Counted from the first letter of the stretch, positions 22,993 to 35,729 are shown. The stretch: DNA of 64,000 nucleotides from Roridomyces roridus (GCA_029378245.1 JARKIF010000029.1:620001-684000), one strand, 5' to 3'. Translations and numbers: made by a program. Notes: generated by a model from the letters alone, not told the origin.

Positions 22993-23499
22993 GGCCCTGA
23001 TCGGGTGCGCCGCCTAGCTAGGCAGCCGTCTGCTCTGCCTATAATGTCACATCAGTCACTCGCTCCGGCCATGTGAAACGATCATGGCAATCACATATCA
23101 ATGTTCTCAACTTTTCTTACATCACGGCTGCTCATCGTCTCTGACGGCGCCAGCAGTATATCATCGTTGGAAAGGCCCCGACTCGGGGCGCACTTTGCTG
23201 AATGCAATACTAGACTAGATAATAAGACAGTTTACCTGAAGGCTGCATCGAAATGTAATGCTTAGACTAGGTTTGCAAGACATGCAGGGTAAGCGCAGGT
23301 AGCGCGGGAGTGGGGCGGGCGGGTGGGCGGGACACGTAGCATCAAATACTGCATGGATACGAACATGAAATCAATGATGCATGGTCTAGACCTAAGTGAC
23401 AGGGCCGAATCACGCTGAAACTGAAGCGGAGCAGCGGCTAAGCAGCTGCCTTTGATTTGGCGTGAACTGCCTAGCTAGGCGGCGCACCCGATCAGGGCC
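22993..23499. mobile_element. PIF/Harbinger-like MITE, 507 bp
   Basis: The ends are perfect 33-bp terminal inverted repeats (22993-23025 and 23467-23499), starting GGCCCTGATCGGGTGC. The element is flanked by the 3-bp direct repeat TAA (22990-22992 and 23500-23502). A 3-bp TWA duplication and GGC-type ends are hallmarks of PIF/Harbinger transposons. There is no transposase ORF, so it is non-autonomous. Identity of the two ends suggests recent insertion. Confidence 0.88.
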
Positions 23500-23502
23500 T
23501 AA

Positions 23503-26061
23503 ACTGGGCCTTGATAGGTGAGAGAGCCCGAGGCGACGGGTCGCCCTTCCAAAGACGTCAGAGACTCAGAGGAACGCAGGGAGATTCACCACGGGATATG
23601 ATGCGTAGAGGAAAGATTGACTCTGGCCACGAACTAGGTCGTCTTCAAGCCGTTAGTCCGATTCGACAAGAGCGGCATCGTAGCATAGCAGGAGTGAGCA
23701 AAGGGACGGAGGGAGTGAGCCACGAACGAGCTTATTAGATGGAAGATGTCAAGCTGGCTGGCCGAATGAGGGCCGAGTCGGACTTGTCGGAGATGGCGAT
23801 GACTGGAAATCAAAGACTCCTGAGACGCTTGGCAGGGTGTTGCAGAATATAGCGTGTAGAGCATGTGCGAAAGAGGAGATCCGAGACCTATACAGTTGTG
23901 TGAGGTCGACGAGAATGCGAAATCGACTAGGACTCGAGAAGGAGGCACGTCGGAGGCGACGACAGCGAGATTCTTGGATTTCAAGAGTCCGGACGACCCT
24001 GCAAGTAGACTGCCCAGAGTACCCAGCGTGTTACCTTTTGATCTGAGGCTGAGACCGATCTCCTGCACGAGCACATGGTGGTCGGCATCAGGCCAGCATG
24101 GCGGGGCTGTGCATCAGTGATCCCGGGCCTGATCATGACTGATTTACGCGGACGCGTCGGTGTAAATAAATGAATACACGGCACCAAAAACTTTCGCGTT
24201 GGGTTTCATGCATTCAATCAGCGGCCTTCAGGTTGAGAGTAATCGAACGCGTTGGAATCGCGACGCTTTGACTAAGGATGGCGAAGGCGTGCAACGACTG
24301 TAGTCGAGAAGTTCTTCGGTCACGGCTCCACAGACTCCCGCTCCAAAGGCCCTTCCTCGTTCCAGGCTCCCTGCGAATCTATATTTCTCCTCGGCGGGAC
24401 AACCTCGTTTCAACCTTTAGGCTAGTATAGAACAAGACCCACGGCCAGTGGCCACCGCCCCCGCCGAGTTGCACTCACTCTACTTGGAAACGACCGGTCA
24501 CGAACATAATCAGATTACAGAAGCCGTAGATGACGCATCTTTCACCGCCACTAGGTACGCGAACGAGCACAATCGAATGCCGATGCCTACCCAGTCAAAA
24601 TTGATCGACGAGCTTGAACCTGGTTGAAATTCTTATCCAGCTCCGATTCCGAAGCCAGATACGAATCATACGATATGCATCTCTAGTACCTCGATTTGGA
24701 ATGCTCCCTATTCGCGCATTTGGGATGGATCGATGAGAGGAAATTAGGCGGGTCGTTGGGAGGGTCGGGGTAGGGCGGGGTCAGGGTCAGAGAACGAGTG
24801 AGTGTTCACGTTATTTTTGTGCTGAATGGAGACCGGGTTATGGCGGTGTGATACGAACTAATAGTAATACGACTATCTCGTGTGGGTTAGCTTGAACGGG
24901 TTCATCCTTGGTGACCGTCCCTCGCAATTTAACCTTGTATGCTCAGTGCGGCTCGCCCGGCGAAAAGTGGCCACAAATGTGCGTCAAAACAAAACACGAG
25001 TCGATCGGTGATTGGAATTTTTCCCATGGCCACAATGGAATTAGCATACACCGGGAGGTCATGGGGCCCGCCAGTCGCCGTGTCGAGCAATGCGGGATAA
25101 AAGCGGATGAAAGCAACGCCGCGTGTGATGTGATTTGGGGTGGAACAAGAACAAAAACGCTTCTTCGTCCCCGTAAAACATAATAGGCGGCTGCGGCCGC
25201 CCAACGCCTTGTTCACTCTTTGTCTTGCCTTCGACGGTAAATGCGCCGGATATGGCTGCCATATTGATTCCAGATGATTACTCGCATTGACATTCCTCCT
25301 TGCAAAAAGTGCTCAGTCTCCTTCGATTCGAGGTGCTCATTCTCACTTTCCGCCACCCTCACCCCACTCGTGTTCGGCAAAGAGCTCCGAGTGGGACCTT
25401 CCCGCACTGCCCGCAACCAGTTCACCGGTGTTTATTAGTCTAAGTATGCAGTACTACAGCCCACACCAACGGACCCGGTCGTCATCAAGAACTCAATTGA
25501 CCATGATGTAAATTTGAGCAGGCCTAGACCCCGGTCCACGTTTCAAATCGGCGTGTTCTTCTCATACTCTTGTTCTCGGCTCATTGTACTCGCAATTGTT
25601 TCGGATTTTCGGAAGATCGCGAGGAGTGGTCTTCTCGGACAGTCTCATTCTCCGACAAGAAGGGTGCCTTCTAGGCGTTGACAGCGTTCCGGAAGTTCTA
25701 CTTGCACGAGTCATCATTCCAACATCATTCAACAGCTGTCACCTTGGCGGCAGTGGCGACCAAACTGCGCAGCAAGCGGTAGAAACCGCCAAGTTTAGAG
25801 TCGAGCGAGTCTACTGAATAATTCCTCTACAGGAGCCTCGACCTATGTATGTATGATAGTTGCCCGCTGCTGCCCTGAACAATCGGGGTCGGCACGCACG
25901 GGGATTACGGCACTTAAAACACTAGGCGGGGATATCCGGATCTCCCGATTGCCTCGTGTAATCCGGAAGCGCCAATCAAAAAATCTTGCTTCAAAACGAG
26001 GGTCCAATGGACTCCTCGCGCCTCTTCGCGCCCACCATCTTCTTTTCTCCCGCCCGCCACG
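23503..26061. other. Gene-poor stretch upstream of the GATA-factor gene
   Basis: Several overlapping ORFs exist (for example 24074-23634 minus, 146 codons), but none shows a domain, a signal peptide or a consistent exon chain. G-rich runs occur near 24750-24785. The last few hundred bases should contain the promoter of the gene at 26062. Confidence 0.4.
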
Positions 26062-27173
26062 ATGGCTTCGCACAACGACCTGTTCAGCATTGGTCGCAAC
26101 AGCGCCGAGCATCCACAGCCCTCGTCGCCACACTCTGCATCGCGCGCGTCACCTGTTTCGACGCCCATCCTGCCTCCACCGCCGCAAGATTCGTATTGGG
26201 CGGACACAGGTGCGTGTCAAGTCCACAAGTAGCTTTTCTCCCGTACTGACCATCCCCAGAGCGTCGATACCCAAAGACTGAGCCTGAGCCACTCGAGGCG
26301 TCTCTCCTCCCGCCCATCCGAGAACCGAGCCGTAACTACGACGAATCCACACCTACAGACCCCAGTCTTGACTTCGGCGATCTCATTCCAATGTACGACA
26401 CGACTGCTAGATCACCGCATGCGCGTCACAGCCAACTTCTCGACATGCCGTACCCTGAATGGGGTGCCGCGCCGCAGCACTATTCTGCTTTCCCTCGTAA
26501 CGGCAATAAGCAGCAACAGCCCACGCTCTGGCCTCCTCCGCCCGACGGTGCATTCCCTCCTCCACCTCCACCGGGGCACTGGGACTCCCCCGTCGGCGCA
26601 CCGCTCATCCCACAACTAGTCCAATACCCGCGTTACTCCCCTCACTCGTCTGCCTCCGAGTCCCCTCCTCCAACTTACTTCCCGAACCCGCACCACCATG
26701 TGCAGCAGCACCAACATCATCCTTACCTCCCACGCGCCCAGCCATCCACGTCGCGTTCCAACGGCGGAGGTGGAGGCGCTGCATCCACGCCTTCCGAAGG
26801 AACCACCAAGAAATCCTGTTCGCACTGCCACGTCACTACCACACCTCTCTGGCGCCGCGATCCCTCCACCCAACGGCCCCTCTGCAACGCCTGCGGGCTC
26901 TACCTCCAACAACGCAATAAACTGCGCCCGCAGGAGCTCATTGACGCGGACAATGACGACGCGGAGGAGGAGGGGCCGCAGATTTCCGACGCGGATTATA
27001 CGGGACCCAAGTGCAGTCACTGTTTGACGCGGCATACGAGTGTGTGGAGGAGGAGCAAGACGGGTGCCCAGGTTTGTAATGCTTGTGGGGTGTATGCACG
27101 GTTGAGGGGGAAGGAGAGGCCCTTGTCGTTGAGGAGGAATAAGATCAAGCCGAGGACGAAGCATTCGAGATGA
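26062..27173 (+). CDS. GATA-type transcription factor with two zinc fingers
   Basis: Exons 26062-26209 and 26260-27173 (50-nt intron) give 353 residues. The N-terminal half is disordered and rich in Pro, His and Gln (PPPPPGH, HHVQQHQHHP). Finger 1, CSHCHVTTTPLWRRDP...CNAC, has C-x2-C-x18-C-x2-C. Finger 2, CSHCLTRHTSVWRRS...CNAC, has C-x2-C-x17-C-x2-C. Both keep the LW/VWRR DNA-contact motif. They are separated by about 45 residues rich in Asp/Glu. The C-terminus is a basic tail (SLRRNKIKPRTKHSR), a likely nuclear signal. Two close fingers with an acidic linker are common in basidiomycetes; regulators with two GATA fingers include iron (Sre/Urbs1) factors, but the Cys-rich region of that group is absent here. 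Confidence 0.92.
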
Positions 27174-30100
27174 TGGGTCGGTTGCCTTTTTTCTTCTTTC
27201 TTGCGCGTTTTCTTGCGAATGAAGTGCACAAGTCGTATTGTAGATACAGCATTGTCTGCGTTTGTAGAATTGAATTCCAATATGTACTTGATTCGAAGGG
27301 TTCTGGATGTTCCGGACGAGCGGTTAGCAGGAAGTCTCCGTAGGCAAGACGACACACGTAATAAATTCTCTCTCTTCTTCGTTTACCCCGTGGCGGGCGT
27401 GCTTCGTCTTCTTGAAAGTGACGTTCGTGGCCGCATTTTCCCTACGTATCCACCTCCACCTCTTTCGGATCCAAAGAACCCTGTTTCTACATCATGATTC
27501 ATCACGCGCCAGGTTCTTGGTCTTGTACGGGTGAGCAGCCTCATGACTCGCGTATTCAATAAAATTGAAACCAGGGTAAGAATTAGAACAATGGCAAGAA
27601 CAAGGTGGGCCCTGCGGCTGACATTGTATACGGAGAGCCGATCGAATGTCTACGCAGGGTTGACGCCGTCGGCGAGGCGGGGTATGAAATTCACTTACTT
27701 ACATAGGAGCCTTGAGGAAATGCCACTCCAGCTAGCGTAGTATCGGGCACTCAGTATGACGCCGTCAGTGCGGGCCCACGAAGCAAATTAATATTATATC
27801 GAGAGCCCTCCGAATCCGAGGAGAAAGTGTTCACTCGGGCCAGGCATGACAGATGTGAAATCTCCATTGAGCGACGGAGACTAGACCTTTAACGTACATG
27901 ATCCCATGAGCGAGCGACCCTGACTCCATTCCGTGCGTACGGCTTCCGTGCCCGTGTCAAAAAATCCTTTCTTCTTCTTCCTTCACCGAGTGGAATATTG
28001 AAAAATTTCGCTCCCGAATCCTGGAACCCATATCGAGGTACTAGAGATGGATATCCTGGATGTATATCCTGGATGCGTATCCTATGATTATCGAGTGGTA
28101 CCTTCGTCGATCAATTTTGACTGGGTAGCCATCCATCCATCCTGTTCGCGAGGGAGGAAGATCCTGCATATGTAAGTAGATGCGTTGCAGTGGACGGGCG
28201 CTGTAAGTATGTTGATAGTCGGATTACAGTGGCGCGAGAAAGGGACAGAGCGCCCTAATATCGTTCGAAGATTGGGCCTGGGCCGTCGGCGGAAGTCTGG
28301 GAACGCGCTAGTACTGAGTTGAACAAATTGAAACCTATGTTCACTGCGATGTCGGCGCTGTTGGTTGGCATGAATTAAAACAACTGATTTGATGGCCGAG
28401 TGTGGGACTTGCAACGTTCAACTTCATTCCGCTGTGTGTCGTGCCTTCTAGCAACTTGCATGTCTTCGGTGTATGCTTGATACAAGTAGATCATGGAGAG
28501 AGCTCGTTCGACTCGGACCTTTGCCATGGATTACGTTCAACGGCGTATTTTTTGTGCATTATAATTGGGTATCCACGAACGGTGTAACCTTGCTCCTGAA
28601 CTTATCCGCAGGCGCGTCAGGCGTTCAGGGACCATCCTTGAACCCTCCAAAACAACTCTTCCTTTCCCCTAAGCCCAATTCCGAATCGAACGGTGGGAGC
28701 TCTGACTCTCACGACAACATGCAGTCGTTCGAGAAGCGAACCTATCGGGCGGCGCAAACTCTCGTGGCCTACGGACAGCTTGATCCCGAGTCCAACGGGT
28801 TGACTTCAGTGACGACAAGCTCGCGCGTGTGTAGATAGGTCGACTCTGGTTCATCCGCCACGAATATCGAGCCCGAGGAGCGACTCCGACCGAGAGAGAA
28901 GTACAACGCTCCTTGCAGAGAGTTGCACTCCGACTTGAGTGCTTTGAGGATACTTGAGATCGGCGGGTGGGATTTGACTTCAGAATTCTGGAAAAAAGAA
29001 TCTTCAGGGAAAATCCAACTCTGAAGTAAAATTTCCAGCTGTCATTTGCAAGCCTCGCTCCCGAGTCGAACGGGTGCCCGCGTGAAAGCATGCCACGGTG
29101 ATGGATGAAGCGCTTCTTCAGGTTGTCGCAACATTGGTACTGGCTGCACCACTCGACAAAGACCACAATTCGCGAGTATCAAAGCTCGTGTTGCTCCGCG
29201 ATGTGGATAGGAGCTACATACTTCGAAGATCTGTGCGAAAATGTCGTGGCATGAGAACTCAGCTGAGCGTGCGTCCAAGAAGCGAGGGAAAAACATTGTT
29301 GAGAATGGACAGCCAGTTGATTCAGAGTCCCGAGTCGAACGGGTGCCCGCCTCCAAATGCGTGCCAGAGTGAGAGGGCTGTATTATTCGTGGCTGGCTCC
29401 CGCTCCCAGCGACGTCCATGTAAGGGTAGCTGGCAATGCTGTTCGTGAAACAGATCAAAAAGTGGCAAGAATTGTGATGAGCCCCAACTACATAGATACC
29501 GAGCTAAAAGAACTGGATCTAGGGTAAGGAGACGTTGGTGCATCCCGATTTGACGGCTGAAGTGTAGAATACATCAGATTTCTTGAGTGCCTCCATAGCG
29601 GTCTGGTCCCAGCATTCAGTACGAGGTCGCCGATTTGGATACGACTTGGAAGTTCTGTGCCTCGGTCTTCGGATGTCGGGAAGAGCATGGGTAGAACGGC
29701 AATAAATGGGATACGACGGCGAAGTAACAGCCACGGAAAGTGTCGACAGACTTAGACTTCAATAGATGGGCCGAGCCACTCACTGTGACCGCTGCGAGAT
29801 CAGAGGATGGGTAAGTACTAAAGTACTGAAGGAGCAGGGAGTTGAGACTTTCGTCGGTGCCGAAGATTTGCTGCGATTGGGAAGCTAGGCAAAAGCTAGG
29901 CAATGGTCTACCAGACTCGGACGACAGCGGAGAGTGCGAACTTCGAAGCGTGCATGGGATCCCGGATGAGTAGTGAATGCTGAGCATAGTACTAGTGACA
30001 AAGAGAGAGTTATCGTAGGGACAGTGCGTGAGGGGAAGAGAGTGCAGCGAGGTGAGGGGAATTCGGAAGAGGCATGTCATGGCAACGGCAAGCCCGAAGC

Positions 30101-30178
30101 CGATTCGGAGTTGTCGGCCGAGTAGATCTAGATGACTCGAACCATCAATTGATCTCGGCTCCCAACTCTCCGTCCGCC
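27174..30178. other. Gene-poor stretch with dispersed B-box-like repeats
   Basis: No convincing gene is seen over 3 kb. A motif reading CCCGTTCGACTCGGGA on the minus strand occurs near 29060 and 29332, with diverged copies near 28680 and 28785. A short tandem repeat of ATATCCTGGATG lies at 28049-28083. The minus ORFs 29458-29042 and 30185-29616 show no domains. Confidence 0.45.
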
Positions 30179-31420
30179 ATGACATCCATCCCCCACGAGC
30201 TAGTCGCCAGCATCGTCGACGAGCTTCAACACGACCGGGGCTCCCTCAAATCATGTTCCACCGTCTCCTCTTCCTTCTGCCCACCCAGCCAACGCCACCT
30301 CTTTCGCTCCATGTGGCTACACCGGGAGAACTGGAAACACTACACGCCGACGCAACGGGCTCTCCAGGCCGGGAATTCGGTCCCATCGGGCACGATCAAG
30401 GGCGCGTTTAACCTCCTCTCCGAATCACCGCATCTCGCTGCCTACGTGCGTGACCTCACCGTCGATTTGCCGGATTCCGCGGACGAGGACGCGCCGTTGG
30501 AGCACATCCTGCGCACTGCGGCGAATCTGGAACGATTTGTCGTCTTTGGTTTGGCTGCGCGCTGGATGGAGATACCCCCTGTCTTGGAATCCGCACTCCT
30601 TGATGTGTTTGCACGTCCGACTTTGAACGGACTGCACTTCTTGCATCTGCATGGGATACCGACTAGGGTGATACATCGCGCCCTGACGTCGCTCAAAGTT
30701 CTTTCTTTCTACAACACTAGTGCCGCTCCCGACCAGTACGACGAGCCTGCGAGTCAAGCTTCTCCAGCGAGCGTGGAGGAACTGATCCTATGCAGGAATA
30801 TGTCGACCACTCACATGCGGATCGTCTCTGCCAACGCTCCTCCGTTGGCCCAACTGCGCAGACTGTTCCTCTGGTCGGGCGTCGACAATCTTGCGAATCG
30901 CCTCTTGACGCTCTCGGCTGAAACGCTCGAGCACATCGAGATTGATTGCGGAGGTGAGAAATACACTCTCGACCATTCTTCATACTGACTCGATTATGTA
31001 GCTCTTGAGAGTCCACTGAACCTGCCCGCTCTGATCTCGGTCAAAAAGATCCAAACCGTCAAACTCCACATATCCTGTGGACTGGCGCGTTGGCTCCCAC
31101 CCGGCTTCGCACGCACCATCGCGGATTTGGGGTCCGTCCAACCTCCAACGCTCCACCTGGTGTTCTCTGTCCAGGACGGCATCTCTTCGGACGAGTGGAT
31201 TTTGGAGGGTCCCATTCTCCACGAAGAAGAAGGGGAGAGCCTAAAGACAACGACGATTCATTGCCAGTTTGCTTTCCTCGACCCACCGCATAAGGTGTCT
31301 GATCGCAAGGGTCTATTTGAATCTTTTTGTGCAGGGATGAGGGCGGCGCTTCCTGGCTTGAAGTTGGAATTTGAGAGGGTGGACAGGCGGATTTCGTATG
31401 TCGGACGTCTTCCCTTGTGA
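30179..31420 (+). CDS. F-box-like protein (MTSIPHEL type)
   Basis: Exons 30179-30953 and 31002-31420 (intron 48 nt) total 1194 nt, that is 397 residues. The N-terminus IPHELVASIVDELQHDRGSL...CSTVSSSF...SQRHLFRSM is the classic agaricomycete F-box-like head (helix, Leu-Pro core, LFRS). The rest is Leu-rich without clear repeats. It belongs to a different subfamily from the other F-box-like genes in the window and is intact. The likely role is substrate adaptor in an SCF complex, inferred from the head only. Confidence 0.78.
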
Positions 31421-31692
31421 GGTAGAGATTCACGGTATTCAACTTGATACACTTGCGCTGTTCATAAGTACAAGATGAACGGTTGACTGGCCAAGTTCTG
31501 GTCTAGAACGCGTCGCACAGTGGATTCGGGCAGGGAAACTCATGCTTGACGCAATCGCTGAATGAAGAAAGGTCGGTTTCGAGTCTTTATAAGATGCGCT
31601 ACTTGCCGGAAATCGCACTTGTAATGATACGACGGAAGTGGTGCAGATAAACGGTTATAATCCATTGATGCACTACTTACGAGTCTTCACAC

Positions 31693-32646
31693 CTACGCCC
31701 TCCTCTTCCCCGCCTGTACCTGCTCAACCAGCATGCTCTCCTGCTTCCCAAAATACGCCGCCATCGTCGACGCAGGCCCAAAAACCAACAGCCCACCAAG
31801 CATCCTCGGCACAGCCATAGGCGCATCCCCGGCAACCGCATCGACCGCATACATCCCCACAAACGACAAGACGAATGCAAACAAGTCGAGCGCCATAAAG
31901 TAGCACGGAGGCGTGAACGGCTCCCCCGCGCGCAAGTACGCGTTGAATCCTTGCGCGAGGGTAACCCACCAGAGAGGTGCGTAGATGAATTTGAAGAAAG
32001 TCAGAGCGGAGACGCCTAGCGTCGGCGTTGGCTCGGATTTCGACGTCGGGATGAAGGAGAGGAAGAAGAGGGGGAGGAAGAGGATCGGGAAGGCTTGGAA
32101 TGCGTAGTTGATCTGCACCCAGGCGGGGTTGCTTGGGGGCACGCCGCTGAGCCCCATGGAGATGGCGAATACAGTGAATTGGATGACGAGGGTCGTCGCA
32201 ATGTACACGAACGAGGGCGGGGGTGATGGCGCAGCCGTGCTTTTGGGTGCGGTGAGGGTTTTGGAGATGGCGAGGAAGAGGGGGACGAGGGCGAGTTGGA
32301 CGAATCCTGCACCGAGGACTTGGCCAGCGAGGACTACTGCGGCGGTGATGAGAGGGGAAAAGAACACCGAAGCGTCGCTCCTGCCGCCACGCAGGAGGAG
32401 GTGCGTCGACATGACCTGCGTTTGAAGTCTGAGAACAAGAATAGGGATTCAAGGCTTCTGGCCACGCACCGCGCCAGATGTCCCAAACGCAGTCAAAAAT
32501 GCCTTCCCAATCTCGTTGGTCACCAGATCCTTGAAGAACGGCTCGATAATGCAGAGAAAGTCGTTGATGGCGCCCGTCCCGTACTCTGGACACGATTTAA
32601 TGTACTCCGCCATGAGCGTTCCCACAGGTGGCTGAAACGTAGCCAT
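31693..32646 (-). CDS. Multi-pass membrane protein, about six helices, unknown function
   Basis: Exons 32646-32470 and 32415-31693 (intron 54 nt) give 299 residues. The first 60 residues are soluble (PPVGTLMAEYIKSCPEYGTG, then FLCIIEPFFKDLVTN). Hydrophobic segments follow at FFSPLITAAVVLAGQVLGAG, VYIATTLVIQFTVFAISMGL, FQAFPILFLPLFFLSFI, FFKFIYAPLWWVTLAQGF, YFMALDLFAFVLSFVGMY and MLGGLLVFGPASTMAAYF. No transporter signature is visible. The model is supported by intron phase and length. An alternative frame over the same DNA is a shadow. Confidence 0.72.
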
Positions 32647-33234
32647 ATCCTGGAGTTTTATGGCTACCGCGATGCATACGAGGACAGCTGTAGGTTTTCG
32701 TTAGCGCTGCGCGGTATTGTGAGCGTGAATTGGCCTACTGGGTACGTAGGCGATGTGGAAGGTCATGGTGGAGGGAGAAGAGAGACAGGCTGTGACACGT
32801 TTATGTAAGGATTTGTATACGCGCAAGTCACGGCGGGGAGTCACACGGAACCGAGTCGCAAGCGGCAGCGTTGCCACTGATTTCATGGAAAGTACATGAC
32901 TAGTAACGAGCGAGATAACTCGAGGCTAACAATGCAAAGCAAGCTTTACATCTCACACTCGAAGTGATTGACGCCGAGTTGAATCGGCAGTACATGTACC
33001 TACCGGCTTCACTCGGCATCGTGTTTCACTCGATGGGTTGGTTCAGTGTTGTCGTGCTCTTGGACAGAACCAGGATGATACGTAGAGGTCAAGGTACAAG
33101 ACCTCAAATCCACTGCGGTGCGCCGGTTCTCGCGGTTGAGTAGCCGAAGTTTGCCAGCATTGATAATCACTTCATCACCGGTGACTAATCAATGGCCCTG
33201 TTTGTTTGGTCGTCGTATCTTTCCTCCTGCCAGC

Positions 33235-34251
33235 ATGGCATCCACCACCTCTGCCTACCCTGTCCTACCACTGGATTTGGAGAGAGAGATCTTCGAGTTC
33301 GCTGCGTACTCCCGACCTCTGTCGCTCCCAGCCTTGATGCTCGTCGCGTGGCGCGTGAAGGGATGGTAGGTGCGTTTTCTCCGAGATCTGTATCCTGGCC
33401 ACTGATACTCGAATACAAGGCTCGAACCCCTTCAATACCGCGTGCTCCTCTTCCAATCCGTCTTCTCCCCTCGTACTGGGCAAGACGGCAAACGCGGATA
33501 TCCATTCGAGGACGACGAGCACTTCTCCCGTCTCAAGGACACCCCAGTGTCCCTTCTGCGACACTCCGTCCGTCACCTCTACCTCGACTCCGTACCTCAC
33601 GAGGTCCAGGACCTCCTTATGTCCTCCTGCGAATCGATCGAGAACCTCTGGTTTTACTCCGCGACCTCCGGCCCTTCCATCCTTCGGCACATCGGTCCTC
33701 ACTCCCACCTCAAACGCTTCCACGGCTACCTCAGCCACCTCTTTGGCGGTGCCCAGCAGATAGATTTCACCCACCCTCTCTTCTCCCGTCTCACGCACCT
33801 CGAATTGCACCTCGACTATTCCGACGACCTCGATCCCAGTAACTACCCCGTGTGGATCGGCCTCGCGGGCATCCCGAATTTGACGCACCTCTCTTTTGGA
33901 GAGGGCTTCCTCCCGGTGCTACCCGGTGTGGTGGAACGATGCACATCGCTCCGCGTCATCGTTTTGCTTTCCATGTGCACTGAACCGGTTGTGCATCCTG
34001 TGGCGAGGGACGTGCGATTCGTTCAGGTTGAGCGTCCCAAATATACGCTTGATTGGCATACCGGCGCGCTTGGTGGTGTAGATTATTGGGCGCGGGCGGA
34101 AGGTATGATCGTCGGACGCAGCGCCGGGGCTAGCGATGATGACTGTGAGTGTTCACATCGGTATTTTTGTGCCGCAGGATATGACGTGTTGTTGCAGAGC
34201 AGAGCATTTGATTTAGAACATACATTAGATTTTATTGGGCCTGTTTTTTAG
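33235..34251 (+). CDS. F-box-like protein, LEREIFE/AWRV family, copy 2
   Basis: Exon 1 (33235-33365) encodes YPVLPLDLEREIFEFAA...LMLVAWRVKGW. The intron 33366-33419 splits the Trp codon exactly as in the other copies. Exon 2 starts at 33420 (LEPLQYRVLLFQ) and carries GYPFEDDEHF, LTHLELHLDY, IPNLTHLSFGEG, DVRFVQVE and YTLDWHTGAL. The reading frame stays open to 34251, but a short intron starting at 34145 could end the protein near 34180. This is the best-preserved copy and the reference for judging lesions in the one at 40521. Confidence 0.78.
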
Positions 34252-34728
34252 TAGAACGGATAGATTGGGATTCTTTCAGGGCAGCCTAACTCCTTCGGTG
34301 TGAATGGCCTCTTGTCGGATGAACACAATTCAAGCCCGAATAAATGAGAAGCGAAGAACGCGGCTGTTGCAGCAGAGGACCGACCTTGGGACTTTCTCCC
34401 ATGTCGGAAAACTCTTCATCGACTGACTCTAGTCTCAAAAGTGGACCAGCATCACTCGCATTGTATCGCATGCACACCGACCGACCAGGACAAGAATAAA
34501 AAGGGGAACATAGACCTCGGCGTGATTAGGTGCACACCACCCTTGCACCAAGTGCAATATTGCTCGTTCGAATGGAGTCGCGGCCGTTGGAGGCTTGCGG
34601 AATGTTTTTAGCATGGGATGCAGCTAGGCCGAAAACTTATTTCCCGCAGTTCCGCAACACCGTTGGAGAATATAACGAAGACAACGGGGAAATACCCTCT
34701 CCACAACCGTTCTTGTTACTATTCCACA
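34252..34728. other. Tail-to-tail spacer
   Basis: The spacer lies between the stop of the F-box-like gene and the stop of the gene at 35729-34729. Nothing else is recognisable. Confidence 0.4.
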
Positions 34729-35729
34729 GAATGCCGCAAATCAACCCCAATCTGCTGCCCTTGATACCCATTGGTATCCCTGCCCCGTATCAACGGTCCA
34801 TGACATCGCTCGACGACGATGTAGAGCGTGTGCCTGCAGTGCGTACACGATACGTCCCTGGATGTCGGACGACGGCGGCAATCCATCCACACTGCCAGTG
34901 TCGACGTGCTCGCACTCGCGGAATCCTCCGACGATTGGACTTCCAGCGTGTGCGGGCTATTGGAATTGGGCGCATCAGCGGACTTTCAAAAGAACAAGAG
35001 AAAAATGCCACTGACTTGAAAGAAAGCGCTGTACGCTCGACAATCTGTTGAGCGACGATAACTAGTTTCTTCACATGTCCCTCCGCGGGATCCGCTATTA
35101 TCGCGCACGTTCCGCGAAAGTAGAACGGCTGCTCCTCGTGCGGGGTATACAGCAGATGGTTGAGGTCTTCCAGTAGGAGTTGAAGGGTTTGGTATGCAAC
35201 AGGGTTAGGCACTGGTGTTGTCGCCGGTGGCTTTTCCACGAGCGGGACGATGGGTCCAGGTTTGAGCGTGGGCTGATATCGGACGGGCGGCGGAGGTGGA
35301 GGTGGAGGTGGCGGCGTATATATGACAGGTATCGGAGGGGGCGGATATACGTAGTAAGCAGGATGTATCGGGTACGCATACGAATATGCATGATACTGGC
35401 GAGTGCTTCAGATGGGATTATCAGGCTGATTCTCGGTACTCACAGGCTGATGATTCACGTATGTATGGCTAAAGTACCGCGGCCTGTATGGCATGGGCTG
35501 CATTTCGACCGGATAAACTGGAGTCTGCTGAGAGAAGAGCCGTCGGTACACCGCACATCGAGCGAATCTTGCCGAGTCATACCGGAGTCTCAGCCGGTGC
35601 GGCGCTGGTCGTACTGCCACAGCTGGTCCCACATCCCCAGCACGGCACATCCCTCGTGGATGGAGAGGCCTTCCACTTGACCGCGCAGAGCTTGCAGAAG
35701 TCGAGCTTGTCGACGTTGGTGGAAGGCAT
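34729..35729 (-). CDS. Unrecognised protein with two Cys-rich ends and a Pro/Tyr-rich centre
   Basis: Exon 1 (start 35729) encodes LDFCKLCAVKWKAS...VPCWGCGTSCGS, a C-x2-C plus C-x2-C-x3-C pattern that could bind zinc. Exon 2 (QTPVYPVEMQPMPYRPRYF) and exon 3 (a run of about nine prolines after Tyr-rich sequence, then LQLLLEDLNHLLYTPHEEQP) follow with clean phases. The last exon is Ser-rich and ends in SRDVSCTHCRHTLYIVVERC, another C-x2-C. The donor of the last intron is uncertain (candidates near 35072 and 35020). I do not recognise the family. The mirrored Cys pairs suggest a metal-binding or protein-protein adaptor role, which is only inference. Confidence 0.55.

Noticed and set aside
26616..27164. 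182-codon minus-strand ORF opposite the GATA gene
   Set aside because: The plus strand carries two perfect zinc fingers; the minus frame is a by-product of their codon bias.
31724..32593. 289-codon minus-strand ORF in a second frame over the membrane-protein gene
   Set aside because: It is Arg/Pro/His-rich and overlaps the hydrophobic frame, which has a consistent intron and helices. Treated as a shadow.
33265..33888. 207-codon minus-strand ORF opposite the F-box-like gene at 33235
   Set aside because: It has a biased Glu/Val/Gly composition and no domain, and the plus strand matches two paralogues.
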